Source: JBDRGC01 sp043818215
Lineage (GTDB): Bacteria > Chloroflexota > Anaerolineae > Anaerolineales > UBA11858
Length of the DNA: 8,999 nucleotides
Assembly: GCA_043818215.1 (NCBI GenBank)
Contig: JBDRGC010000099.1
Coordinates: 1-8,999, forward strand
Direction: 5' to 3'
The first letter of the stretch is position 1; every line of letters starts with the position of its first letter. The notes beneath the pieces were generated by a model. That model saw nothing but the letters and a program-made list of their open reading frames with translations, was not told where the DNA came from and searched no databases. Both the position numbers and the translations under genes were made by a program. Positions 1 to 6,268 of the stretch are shown piece by piece.

Positions 1-9
1 CGCCAGATC

Positions 10-1644
10 ATGCTCAAGACCATCGAGTTCTTCGAGCAGAGGGGGAAGCAGGAACTCAAAGCCGATGACCACACCAGAGCCTGGTACGCTGATTTTCTCG
101 AATTCGTAAAAGACGAAAAAATCTTCGCCACCCTGCTCACCCCTCCACAGTACGGGAGCGGCGACACCCGCTGGGACACGTGGCGCAACTGCGAGTTCAA
201 CGAGATTCTCGCCTTCTATGGATTATGCTACTGGTACACCTGGCAGGTTTCCATCCTCGGCCTCGGCCCTGTATGGATGAGTCACAACGAGGGTCTCAAG
301 CACAAAGCAGCCCGGCTTCTCGAGGATGGAGCCATCTTCGCTTTCGGACTATCGGAGCGGGAACACGGTGCGGATGTTTACTCCACTGAGATGTCACTCA
401 CGCCCCAGCCCGACGGCGGTTACACGGCCAACGGCGAAAAATACTATATCGGCAACGCCAACCAGGCGCCGATGGTGTCCACCTTCGGCAAGATGGCTGA
501 TACCGGCGACTACGTGTTCTTCACCGCTGATTACCGCCACCAGAATTACGACCTGATCAAAAACATCACCGACAGTCAAAACTACGTCGCCCAATATGCC
601 CTGCACGATTATCCCGTCACCGAGGCTGAAATTCTCTCGCAGGGCCAGGATGCCTGGGACGCGGCCCTCAACACCGTCAATGTGGGCAAGTACAACCTGG
701 GGTGGGCTTCCATCGGCATCTGCACCCACGCCTTTTACGAGGCCATCAATCACGCCGCCAACCGGCGACTCTACGATATGTACGTGACGGATTTCCCCCA
801 CGTTAGGCGGATGTTCACCGATGCTTACACCCGGCTGGTAGCCATGAAGCTCTTCGCGCTGCGAGCCGCCGATTATATGCGCTCGGCTTCGCGGGACGAC
901 CGGCGTTATCTGCTCTACAACCCGATAGTCAAAATGAAGGTGACCACCCAGGGTGAGGAGGTCATCAACCTGCTTTGGGACGTGATTGCCGCCAAGGGAT
1001 TCGAGAAAGACACCTGCTTTGCGATGGCGGCGCGCGACATTCGTGCTCTGCCCAAACTGGAGGGCACCGTCCACGTCAACATCGCCCTGATCGTCAAGTT
1101 CATGCCCAATTATTTCTTCAACCCGGCAGAATATCCTGATATGCCCAAACGAGATGATCCTGCCCACGATGATTTCCTATTTCATCAGGGGCCGGCCCGC
1201 GGCCTGGGGAAGATACAGTTCCATGATTATAATATTGCCTTCGACAAATTCGATTTGCCAAACGTGCGCATCTTCGCGGAGCAGGTCGCCGTGTTCAAGG
1301 AATCTCTGGCGGTGGCAGCCCCTGACGAAGGGCAGCGGCAGGATGTCGATTTTCTGCTGGCGCTGGGAGAGCTATTCGCCCTGGTGGTCTACGGGCAGCT
1401 TATCCTCGAAAACGTCGAAATATACGGCCTTGAAGATGATCTGGTCGCACAAATCTTCGATTTCATGGTGCGGGATTTCTCCAAGTTCGCCTTGCAACTC
1501 CACAACAAACCCAGCAGCACCTCCCAGCAAATGGATCACTGCAAACGGATGATCCGCAAACCCGAAGTAGACGATGCCCGCTACCTGCGGGTATGGAATA
1601 AGCACGTGTATGCCTTGAATGGCGCGTATGAGATGAATCCCTAA
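10..1644 (+). CDS. Acyl-CoA dehydrogenase, long form with C-terminal extension
   Basis: FAD-dependent acyl-CoA dehydrogenase, a cytoplasmic enzyme that oxidises the alpha-beta bond of an acyl-CoA thioester and passes electrons to ETF. Residues 111-150 hold the flavin/substrate segment: FGLSEREHGADVYST matches the family's LTEPxAGSD pattern, and ANGEKYYIGNAN matches NGxKxWITN. The C-terminal helical domain carries QGEEVINLLWDVIAAKGF (about 314-331) and RALPKLEGT, where E351 sits at the position of the usual catalytic glutamate. At 544 residues it is well above the ~380 of short-chain types; residues ~370-544 form an extra domain, as in longer members. The substrate cannot be read from sequence. 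The frame is open to the window edge (three codons before this ATG), so the true start may lie further upstream. No upstream partner is visible, and a terminator follows 52 bp after the stop, so it ends its transcript. Confidence 0.9.
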   Translation: MLKTIEFFEQRGKQELKADDHTRAWYADFLEFVKDEKIFATLLTPPQYGSGDTRWDTWRNCEFNEILAFYGLCYWYTWQVSILGLGPVWMSHNEGLKHKAARLLEDGAIFAFGLSEREHGADVYSTEMSLTPQPDGGYTANGEKYYIGNANQAPMVSTFGKMADTGDYVFFTADYRHQNYDLIKNITDSQNYVAQYALHDYPVTEAEILSQGQDAWDAALNTVNVGKYNLGWASIGICTHAFYEAINHAANRRLYDMYVTDFPHVRRMFTDAYTRLVAMKLFALRAADYMRSASRDDRRYLLYNPIVKMKVTTQGEEVINLLWDVIAAKGFEKDTCFAMAARDIRALPKLEGTVHVNIALIVKFMPNYFFNPAEYPDMPKRDDPAHDDFLFHQGPARGLGKIQFHDYNIAFDKFDLPNVRIFAEQVAVFKESLAVAAPDEGQRQDVDFLLALGELFALVVYGQLILENVEIYGLEDDLVAQIFDFMVRDFSKFALQLHNKPSSTSQQMDHCKRMIRKPEVDDARYLRVWNKHVYALNGAYEMNP

Positions 1645-1696
1645 GCCAAACCGCAAGGGTGACTACTTTGACATTAGACTTGTTGCTGAATAAGCC

Positions 1697-1736
1697 AGGA
1701 ACACGGTTGCTCAGAGCAACCGTGTTCCTTTTATTT
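1697..1736 (+). terminator. Rho-independent terminator after the acyl-CoA dehydrogenase gene
   Basis: Perfect inverted arms GGAACACGGTTGCTC (1698-1712) and GAGCAACCGTGTTCC (1714-1728) are separated by one base, so the real loop is formed by the innermost pairs. A TTTTATTT tract (1729-1736) follows. This is a textbook intrinsic terminator in the plus orientation. Confidence 0.9.
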
Positions 1737-1740
1737 GATG

Positions 1741-1918
1741 AGTCCACTGAAAAAAGGATATCTCACCGCGGAGCACGCGGAGATCGCTGAGATTTTTGAA
1801 AATCAGTTCAAGATTTCGGAACTTTGCTCAGATTCTGGCATGTATTCTTAAACCTGGTTTTAGGATTTTCTCTGCGTTCTCTGCGTTCTCCGCGGTAAGA
1901 GAGTTTTTCAGTGCAGTC
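1741..1918. repeat. Imperfect 180-bp palindromic intergenic element
   Basis: The left arm (1741-1796) and the reverse complement of the right arm (1863-1918) align over about 55 bases with scattered mismatches. Both begin with a variant of AGTCCACTGAAAAA and contain ACCGCGGAG followed by iterated CGCGGAG/CGCAGAG words. The 66-bp centre is AT-rich. It looks like a decayed miniature inverted-repeat or REP-type element. A short reading frame at 1796-1999 runs through it and is not considered a gene. Confidence 0.6.
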
Positions 1919-1936
1919 TTTGATAGTATCAAAATT

Positions 1937-1978
1937 AAATTTGACCAGGTCAAAAATCTTTTTGACCTGGTCAAATTT
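1937..1978. repeat. Perfect 20-bp hairpin made of two dyad motifs
   Basis: AAATTTGACCAGGTCAAAAA (1937-1956) is exactly complementary to 1959-1978, leaving a 2-base gap (TC). Each arm is itself a dyad around one base: TTTGACC-A-GGTCAAA on the left and TTTGACC-T-GGTCAAA on the right. So the site is both one long hairpin and two adjacent operator-like palindromes. It lies ~320 bp upstream of the DUF3800 gene. It could be a pair of repressor sites, a transcription-stopping hairpin, or a mobile repeat. No trailing T-tract supports a terminator. Confidence 0.7.
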
Positions 1979-2297
1979 GGGGCGCGGGGAGTGAATTGAT
2001 ATACTTGCGCTGCCCGAAAAAATGGGTTAGAGTTGAGTATCTCTGGTTAGGATCGGATTTTTATCCACTGGTGGCTGCATCATCAACAAATTATCTCTGC
2101 TCTCGCAAAGCGGTGGTAAAATCAGTTCACCGGGGATGCAGTGTCAGCGTCGCGGTCGGCGGGCTGGGATTCCCAGCATCTCAGTCTCCGTGTCGGGATC
2201 TTACGCCCATACCTCAGCAGGCATTCCCCGCATCTCGGTTATTTTAACTGCCAACCGCTGACAGTACTACCTGGAAATCGATCGACTGAATTCAACC
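1979..2297. other. Gene-free stretch upstream of the DUF3800 gene, with a composite repeat
   Basis: No convincing gene. Inverted TGTCAGCG (2142-2149) and CGCTGACA (2256-2263) bracket ~105 bp. Inside are two direct copies of a 16-mer, ATTCCCAGCATCTCAG (2169-2184) and ATTCCCCGCATCTCGG (2223-2238), which match at 14 of 16 positions. This suggests a small non-coding repeat of unknown type. The 83-codon open frame at 1996-2247 has no ribosome site and a composition that follows the repeat. No clear promoter for 2298 was recognised. Confidence 0.4.
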
Positions 2298-3050
2298 ATG
2301 CACATCATCTATATTGACGATTCTGGTGATGAAAATATCCATATATTTTCGGCACTTTCCGTCTCCGTAGCAGAGTGGCACGAAGCATTCGCTCAAGTAA
2401 AGAAATTCCGTCGAGAACTCAAGCAAACTTACGGAATCTATTTAGACAAAGAATTGCACGCCTGGAAATTCATATCTGGCCGCGGGCGCGTATCAGACAG
2501 AATACTCACTAAAAGCCAGCGATGTCTGATCTTTCGGAATACGCTAAATATGACCACTCGACTCCCAGGAGTTCGCATTTTTAATGCAGTTTTCCCTAAA
2601 GGAGATGATGAACGGGCATTCGAATGGTTGCTGAATCGCATTAATCGATCTATGCAGATATGGGGAAGTTACACAATTCTGGTCTGTGATGAAGGCAAAG
2701 AAATCCACTATACTCGCCTGGTTCGCAGAATGTACGTCCACAATCCAATTTTGAGCCAGTATGGAAAATGGAAGAGCACAGGACAATCCCGGAAGAATAT
2801 ACCTCTGACCCGTATCGTTGAAGATCCGTTTTTCAAAGATTCAAAGCAATCCTACTTTGTTCAATTGGTAGACTTTGCCGCCTATGCATTGTTGCGGCAG
2901 GAAAGCCCCCTACCTTCGAAAACCAAATATGGATTGCACGAAGCATTTGATGAACTTGCCCCCATTCTAGTTCATGAAGCCACCCACCAAGATTCGCGTG
3001 GCATTATCCGACCATACAAAAAGAAATCCCCTCCAAAAGGAGGGGAATAG
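2298..3050 (+). CDS. DUF3800 domain protein (RNase H-like fold, putative nuclease)
   Basis: A 250-residue DUF3800-family protein. N-terminal YIDDSGD (residues 5-11) matches the family's YIDESG signature. KELHAWKF (51-58) matches the conserved LHA region. VCDEGKE (129-135) supplies a second acidic pair, and EDPFFKDSKQSYFVQLVDFAAYAL (from 175) is the family's C-terminal signature, with acidic E175, D176 and D192. Spaced acidic residues fit a metal-dependent RNase H-like fold; nuclease activity is suspected for the family, not shown here. The gene is visibly richer in A/T than its neighbours, stands alone between repeats, and has no recognisable Shine-Dalgarno before the ATG, all suggesting acquisition by transfer. 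The last residues (SPPKGGE) are encoded within a perfect palindrome, so the C-terminus may have been replaced by a repeat. No toxin, methylase or transposase partner is adjacent. Confidence 0.85.
   Translation: MHIIYIDDSGDENIHIFSALSVSVAEWHEAFAQVKKFRRELKQTYGIYLDKELHAWKFISGRGRVSDRILTKSQRCLIFRNTLNMTTRLPGVRIFNAVFPKGDDERAFEWLLNRINRSMQIWGSYTILVCDEGKEIHYTRLVRRMYVHNPILSQYGKWKSTGQSRKNIPLTRIVEDPFFKDSKQSYFVQLVDFAAYALLRQESPLPSKTKYGLHEAFDELAPILVHEATHQDSRGIIRPYKKKSPPKGGE
3027..3046. repeat. Perfect 8-bp hairpin overlapping the DUF3800 3' end
   Basis: TCCCCTCC (3027-3034) and GGAGGGGA (3039-3046) pair perfectly around AAAA. The hairpin lies inside the coding sequence and ends just before its TAG. Read on the minus strand it is followed by TTTCTTTTT, which is terminator-like, but no minus-strand gene lies nearby to be terminated. 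On the plus strand no T-tract follows. It is probably an inserted palindromic repeat; a weak termination role is possible. Confidence 0.55.
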
Positions 3051-3135
3051 CAGGACATCCATCCATCACTATAGACGGGTTCAGACCTGCATATATAGTA
3101 TAGCAAAATATCACTTAAATTGCAACAATGACTTT

Positions 3136-3141
3136 GGAGAG
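3136..3141 (+). promoter_or_regulatory. Ribosome binding site that sets the M42 peptidase start
   Basis: GGAGAG lies 4 bases before the ATG at 3146 (GGAG core 6 bases before). It falls downstream of the alternative in-frame ATG at 3128, which has no such site, so translation is expected to begin at 3146 (MKSLIQKL) and not at 3128. Confidence 0.65.
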
Positions 3142-3145
3142 CAAA

Positions 3146-4147
3146 ATGAAATCACTGATCCAAAAATTGATCCAAACCCCCGGTCCATCGGGGTACGAAA
3201 AACAAATCCGCGCGGTTGTGCATGACGAAGTCGAGGCTTACGCCGATGAAATCCGCGTCGACGCCCTGGGCAACCTGATCGTCCGCAAAGGAACAAAAAC
3301 CGCACAAGGCCAGCGTATCATGCTGGCGGCCCATATTGACGAAATTGGCGTCATCGCCACCCACGTTGACGAGAACGGCTTCGTACGCTTCACCAATATC
3401 GGCGGTGTACGCCCCCACTATTGTCTCGGCGGACGCGTGCGCTTCTTGAACGGCGTCATCGGCGTGATCGGTACCGAAAAGATCAGCGACCCTAAAAAAA
3501 TGCCCCCACTCGACAAAATGTTCATCGACGTTGGGGCCGCAAGCCGAAAAGACTGCCCCGTCCGTATTGGTGACGTGGCCGTCTTCGAGCGTCCCTTCAC
3601 CGATCTTGGGAACCGCCTGGTTTCCAAAGCCATGGACAACCGCATCAGCGCTGCCGTACTGATCGAAACGCTGCGCCAACTCGAAGATACACCCCACGAA
3701 ATTTACTTCGTCTTCACCGCGCAGGAAGAAGTCGGCGTGCGCGGTGCCACCACTGCGGCCTACAGCATCGACCCCGACCTCGGGTTGGCCGTAGACGTCA
3801 CCAGCACTGGCGATACTCCCAAAGGTGTCACAATGGATGTGGCCCTGGGCAAAGGCCCGGCTATCAAAGTCAAAGATGCCGGCGTGCTGGCTGACCCCCG
3901 CATCATTGACTGGATGGTGAAGACCGCCGAAAAAGCTAAAATCCCGTACCAGCTCGAAATACTCGAGCACGGCGGCACCGATGCCCGCGCTATCCAGCTC
4001 ACCCGCGCCGGCGTGCCGGCAGGCTGTCTCTCCATCCCCTGCCGTTATGTCCACAGCCCATCCGAAATGGTGGACTATAGCGATGTACAAAACGCGGTGC
4101 GATTATTGGTGGCGTTACTTAGCAATCCGGTGACGCTGGAGCATTAG
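3146..4147 (+). CDS. M42 family metallo-aminopeptidase
   Basis: Dinuclear-metal aminopeptidase of peptidase family M42 (the glutamyl aminopeptidase / FrvX / CelM group), which removes N-terminal residues from short cytoplasmic peptides and in characterised members forms large tetrahedral assemblies. Numbered from the 3146 start, all expected residues are present: H63 and D65 in AAHIDEIGV, bridging D164 in SKAMDNRISAA, catalytic E194 and ligand E195 in TAQEEVGVRG, D217 in LAVDVTSTGD, and H303 in CRYVHSPSEMV. N-terminal TPGPSGYE is also typical. At 333 residues it is full length. The start was chosen because GGAGAG precedes it; an ATG six codons upstream (3128) is in frame but lacks a ribosome site. 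It stands alone, 95 bp after the DUF3800 gene and followed by 358 bp of repeats. Exact peptide specificity is not readable. Confidence 0.92.
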   Translation: MKSLIQKLIQTPGPSGYEKQIRAVVHDEVEAYADEIRVDALGNLIVRKGTKTAQGQRIMLAAHIDEIGVIATHVDENGFVRFTNIGGVRPHYCLGGRVRFLNGVIGVIGTEKISDPKKMPPLDKMFIDVGAASRKDCPVRIGDVAVFERPFTDLGNRLVSKAMDNRISAAVLIETLRQLEDTPHEIYFVFTAQEEVGVRGATTAAYSIDPDLGLAVDVTSTGDTPKGVTMDVALGKGPAIKVKDAGVLADPRIIDWMVKTAEKAKIPYQLEILEHGGTDARAIQLTRAGVPAGCLSIPCRYVHSPSEMVDYSDVQNAVRLLVALLSNPVTLEH

Positions 4148-4160
4148 ATTCTAACTCAGC

Positions 4161-4340
4161 GTGTCATTGCGAACCGACGCTTTCCCTCCCGAAGGACATT
4201 GGGACGATGTGACACCAGCCGCCATACTATCCTGGCACAGGGCATCGTCCCAATGGCCTTCACCCTGCGGGTACTTCGCGGGAGGACAGGTGTCGGTGAA
4301 GCAATCTCCTTCGCTCCAAGGATGAGATTGCTTCGTGCCT
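4161..4340. repeat. Palindromic repeat, TGTCATTGCGA type, copy 1 (with inserted stem)
   Basis: It begins with GTGTCATTGCGAAC (4161-4174) and runs to the inward-facing pair AGCAATCTC / GAGATTGCT (about 4299-4333). Nested in it is a long stem: 4191-4209 (GAAGGACATTGGGACGATG) pairs with 4243-4261 at 18 of 19 positions around a 33-base loop, with further outer CCTCCC/GGGAGG complementarity. I recognise the TCATTGCGA...GAAGCAATCTC words from intergenic repeat families common in several environmental phyla. No coding potential is seen. Confidence 0.6.
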
Positions 4341-4358
4341 ACTAAAAAACTTAATGCC

Positions 4359-4446
4359 ATGTCATCGCGAGCGTCTTTTTGCGAAACGATCTCATATTTG
4401 GCAAGTAGGAGATTGCTTCAGCGGTAAAGCTGCTTCGCAATGACAT
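4359..4446. repeat. Palindromic repeat, TGTCATTGCGA type, copy 2
   Basis: Terminal arms ATGTCATCGCGA (4359-4370) and TCGCAATGACAT (4435-4446) are complementary except at one position, which would be a G-U pair in RNA. The inner arms CGATCTC and GAGATTGCT are also roughly complementary. At 88 bp it looks like a compact complete unit of the family that copy 1 belongs to. The ~60 bp from here to 4505 must contain the promoter of the next gene, but I see no clear -35/-10 pair. Confidence 0.65.
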
Positions 4447-4505
4447 CCGAGAGATATGGTACGCTGGCATGTGTGCATGTGGCAGGTTTGCAGGCAATAT
4501 AAAAA

Positions 4506-5780
4506 ATGACGCGCTCATTTCTTCTTTTTCTTTTGATTGTTTTTCTGGTGGGATGTACAACCGCGCCTCCGGTGGATATAACGCTGACCCCCGAGGCGAG
4601 TGCGGCCCCTACGGTGGCTGCCCTTCCCACAGAAGAAGCTGACCAGCCCCAAAGTGGGCCGGTGACCCTGAGAATTTGGATTCCCCCCGAATTCGATCCT
4701 GCTAACGGCTCCCCGGAGGGGATTCTGCTACAGGCCCGCCTGGACGAGTTCGCTGAGCGGCGGTCAGGCGTGCGCATCGAGACGCGCGTCAAAGCTGTCG
4801 AGGGGCCGGGCGGCATCGTGGACACTCTCGGCACCGCCGGGGCCGCGGCTCCGTTGGCACTCCCCGACTTAGTGGCCCTGCCTCGTCACACCCTGGAAAA
4901 CGCGGCCATCAAAGGCCTGCTGCGTCCCTTCGACGGGTTGACTGACACGCTGGACGACCCCGATTGGTACGATTTCGCCCGGCAGCTCTCCCATCTGCAA
5001 AATAGCATCTTCGGCATACCCTTTGCTGGAGACGTATTGATCATGGTTTGGCGTCCATCCATAATCGGCAGCCCGCCCCCAAATTGGGAGGCCGCATTGG
5101 AGATCGCCGAGCCGCTTGCTTTCCCCGCCGCCGACCTCGACAACCTGGTCACACTGGCCTGGTACCAATCTGCTGGGGGCGCTATTTTGGATGAGGAAGG
5201 CCGTCCAACCCTCGATACGATCCAATTGACCGAGGTGCTTACCTTCTATCATCAGGCAGAACTTAGCTCACTGATGCCTTTCTGGTTGACTCAATACGCA
5301 ACCGACGATCAGGCCTGGGCAGCCTACGAAGAAAGCCAGGCCCAAATGGTGATCACCTGGGCCTCCCGCTACCTGCAAGACACTCCCGCAGATGCTGCCG
5401 GAGCGCCTATCCCCACACAGGATGGCATCCCCTTCACAGTTGCCACCGGCTGGGCCTGGGCGCTCGCCAGCCCCGACCCCGACAAGCAAGCCCTTAGCGC
5501 TCAACTGGCAGAATTTTTGACCACCGGCGAATTCCTGGCCGAATGGACCGCTGCGGCGGGATATTTGCCTCCCCGCCCCAGCGCCCTGGCCGCCTGGACG
5601 AATATCTCCCTGCAAACTTTGATGAACCAGGCAGCCATCTCCGCCCGGTTGATACCTTCTCAGGATGTGTTGACAGCCCTCGGCCCAGTCTTGCAACAAG
5701 CCACGGTGGACGTGCTCAAAGAGCAAGCCGATCCTGTTGCGGCCGCGGAGGCGGCCGTCAAGAGGTTAGGTGGGCCGTAA
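4506..5780 (+). CDS. Extracellular solute-binding lipoprotein (ABC-transporter type)
   Basis: A secreted, lipid-anchored substrate-binding protein, probably family 1 (sugar/oligosaccharide-type). Residues 1-17 form a lipoprotein signal: T-R-S, a hydrophobic run FLLFLLIVFL, then lipobox L-V-G-C with C17 as the lipidated residue. A Pro/Thr/Ala/Glu-rich linker (18-52) follows. The globular domain opens with VTLRIWIPPEF (53-63), the usual first strand, followed by LDEFAERRSGVRIETRV, the typical helix and strand. Later IFGIPFAGDVLIMVWRP (168-184) matches the hinge-strand region where the family reads YGIPYxxxxxxLYYN. At 424 residues it has normal length. No permease or ATPase gene lies within the window, so it may work with a transporter encoded elsewhere or have a different role. 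The Shine-Dalgarno is weak. The substrate cannot be assigned. Confidence 0.82.
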   Translation: MTRSFLLFLLIVFLVGCTTAPPVDITLTPEASAAPTVAALPTEEADQPQSGPVTLRIWIPPEFDPANGSPEGILLQARLDEFAERRSGVRIETRVKAVEGPGGIVDTLGTAGAAAPLALPDLVALPRHTLENAAIKGLLRPFDGLTDTLDDPDWYDFARQLSHLQNSIFGIPFAGDVLIMVWRPSIIGSPPPNWEAALEIAEPLAFPAADLDNLVTLAWYQSAGGAILDEEGRPTLDTIQLTEVLTFYHQAELSSLMPFWLTQYATDDQAWAAYEESQAQMVITWASRYLQDTPADAAGAPIPTQDGIPFTVATGWAWALASPDPDKQALSAQLAEFLTTGEFLAEWTAAAGYLPPRPSALAAWTNISLQTLMNQAAISARLIPSQDVLTALGPVLQQATVDVLKEQADPVAAAEAAVKRLGGP

Positions 5781-5782
5781 AA

Positions 5783-5831
5783 GATGCAAGATGCAAGATG
5801 CAAGATTGATGATTGAAGATTCAAGATTGAA
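5783..5831. repeat. Seven-unit heptanucleotide tandem array
   Basis: Seven contiguous 7-base units begin 2 bases after the lipoprotein stop codon: GATGCAA three times, then GATTGAT, GATTGAA, GATTCAA and GATTGAA. The consensus is GATNNAA. Exact phase is kept across 49 bases despite substitutions, which indicates expansion followed by drift. No function is visible. Confidence 0.8.
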
Positions 5832-5850
5832 GCGAATGTTCTGATGCAAT

Positions 5851-5948
5851 AGACCCTAGGGGTTTCCGAAAGTTGCTGTAAAAATACGGTGTTCTGGGTG
5901 GATTGAGATCCATTTTAACGATGATTCTGGTGGAAACCCTTAGGGTCT
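5851..5948. repeat. 98-bp inverted-repeat element with 17-bp ends
   Basis: AGACCCTAGGGGTTTCC (5851-5867) and GGAAACCCTTAGGGTCT (5932-5948) are inverted copies differing at one position, around a 64-base centre without coding potential. The size and ends resemble a miniature inverted-repeat element. No target-site duplication was identified by eye. Confidence 0.65.
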
Positions 5949-5993
5949 TCCTCGACTCCGCAAAGACACAGATAAGATGTCCCATCCGCCGGG

Positions 5994-6137
5994 ATGCGGC
6001 ATGTCACTCTGGCGGAGGCGTTTAGTTGGGCGTATAAACATAATATTCTGGAAGATGAACCGCCCAGCGCCCTGCCTCCCCAACCCGATGCCAGCCTGAC
6101 CCGCAAGGTCCTCACCTTTGCCCTGACCGCGGTATAG
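5994..6137 (+). pseudogene. Possible small ORF or gene remnant, 47 codons, unknown
   Basis: The frame runs from an ATG at 5994 to TAG at 6135-6137. It encodes a 47-residue peptide starting MRHVTLAEAFSWAYKHNIL, with an acidic/proline middle (EDEPPSALPPQ) and ending TRKVLTFALTAV. The composition (balanced residues, G/C-rich third positions) looks more protein-like than its surroundings, and the frame is open back to a TAA at 5973. No ribosome site is seen and no family is recognised. It could be the 3' remnant of a lost gene, a genuine small protein, or chance. Minus-strand frames overlap the same stretch. Confidence 0.3.
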
Positions 6138-6174
6138 CGCGCCGCGGCGGCGATAGTTTCCAGGAAATGTCGCG

Positions 6175-6212
6175 AAAATAAAACAAGCCCCATCTCCACG
6201 ATGGGGCTTGTT
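6175..6212 (-). terminator. Minus-strand rho-independent terminator
   Basis: AACAAGCCCCATC (6182-6194) and GATGGGGCTTGTT (6200-6212) form a perfect 13-bp stem with a 5-base loop. On the minus strand it is followed by TTTTATTTT (complement of 6175-6183). On the plus strand the following bases are CGTATTACC, so it favours minus-strand termination. It lies 56 bp beyond the stop codon of the minus-strand fragment at 6269-6408, consistent with having served that gene. Confidence 0.8.
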
Positions 6213-6268
6213 CGTATTACCGAAAGAACGTCCGTTTTCCCTGCCTTCCTCCCTTCGTTGTAGCAGCC

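Noticed and set aside
394..1167. Long minus-strand frame opposite the acyl-CoA dehydrogenase gene
   Set aside because: Shadow of a strongly conserved plus-strand enzyme with intact motifs.
1796..1999. 67-codon plus-strand frame
   Set aside because: It is made of the right arm of the imperfect palindrome plus the nested hairpin; it is repeat read-through.
1996..2247. 83-codon plus-strand frame
   Set aside because: No ribosome site, no recognisable motifs, and half of it is the composite repeat.
2141..2268. Integron attC site
   Set aside because: Inverted ends are present, but the GTTRRRY / RYYYAAC core pairs are absent and no integrase is nearby.
2298..3050. Complete phage-defence system centred on the DUF3800 protein
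   Set aside because: No partner gene is adjacent; only the single putative nuclease can be supported.
3152..4090. 312-codon minus-strand frame opposite the M42 peptidase gene
   Set aside because: Shadow frame; the plus strand carries every metal ligand of the family.
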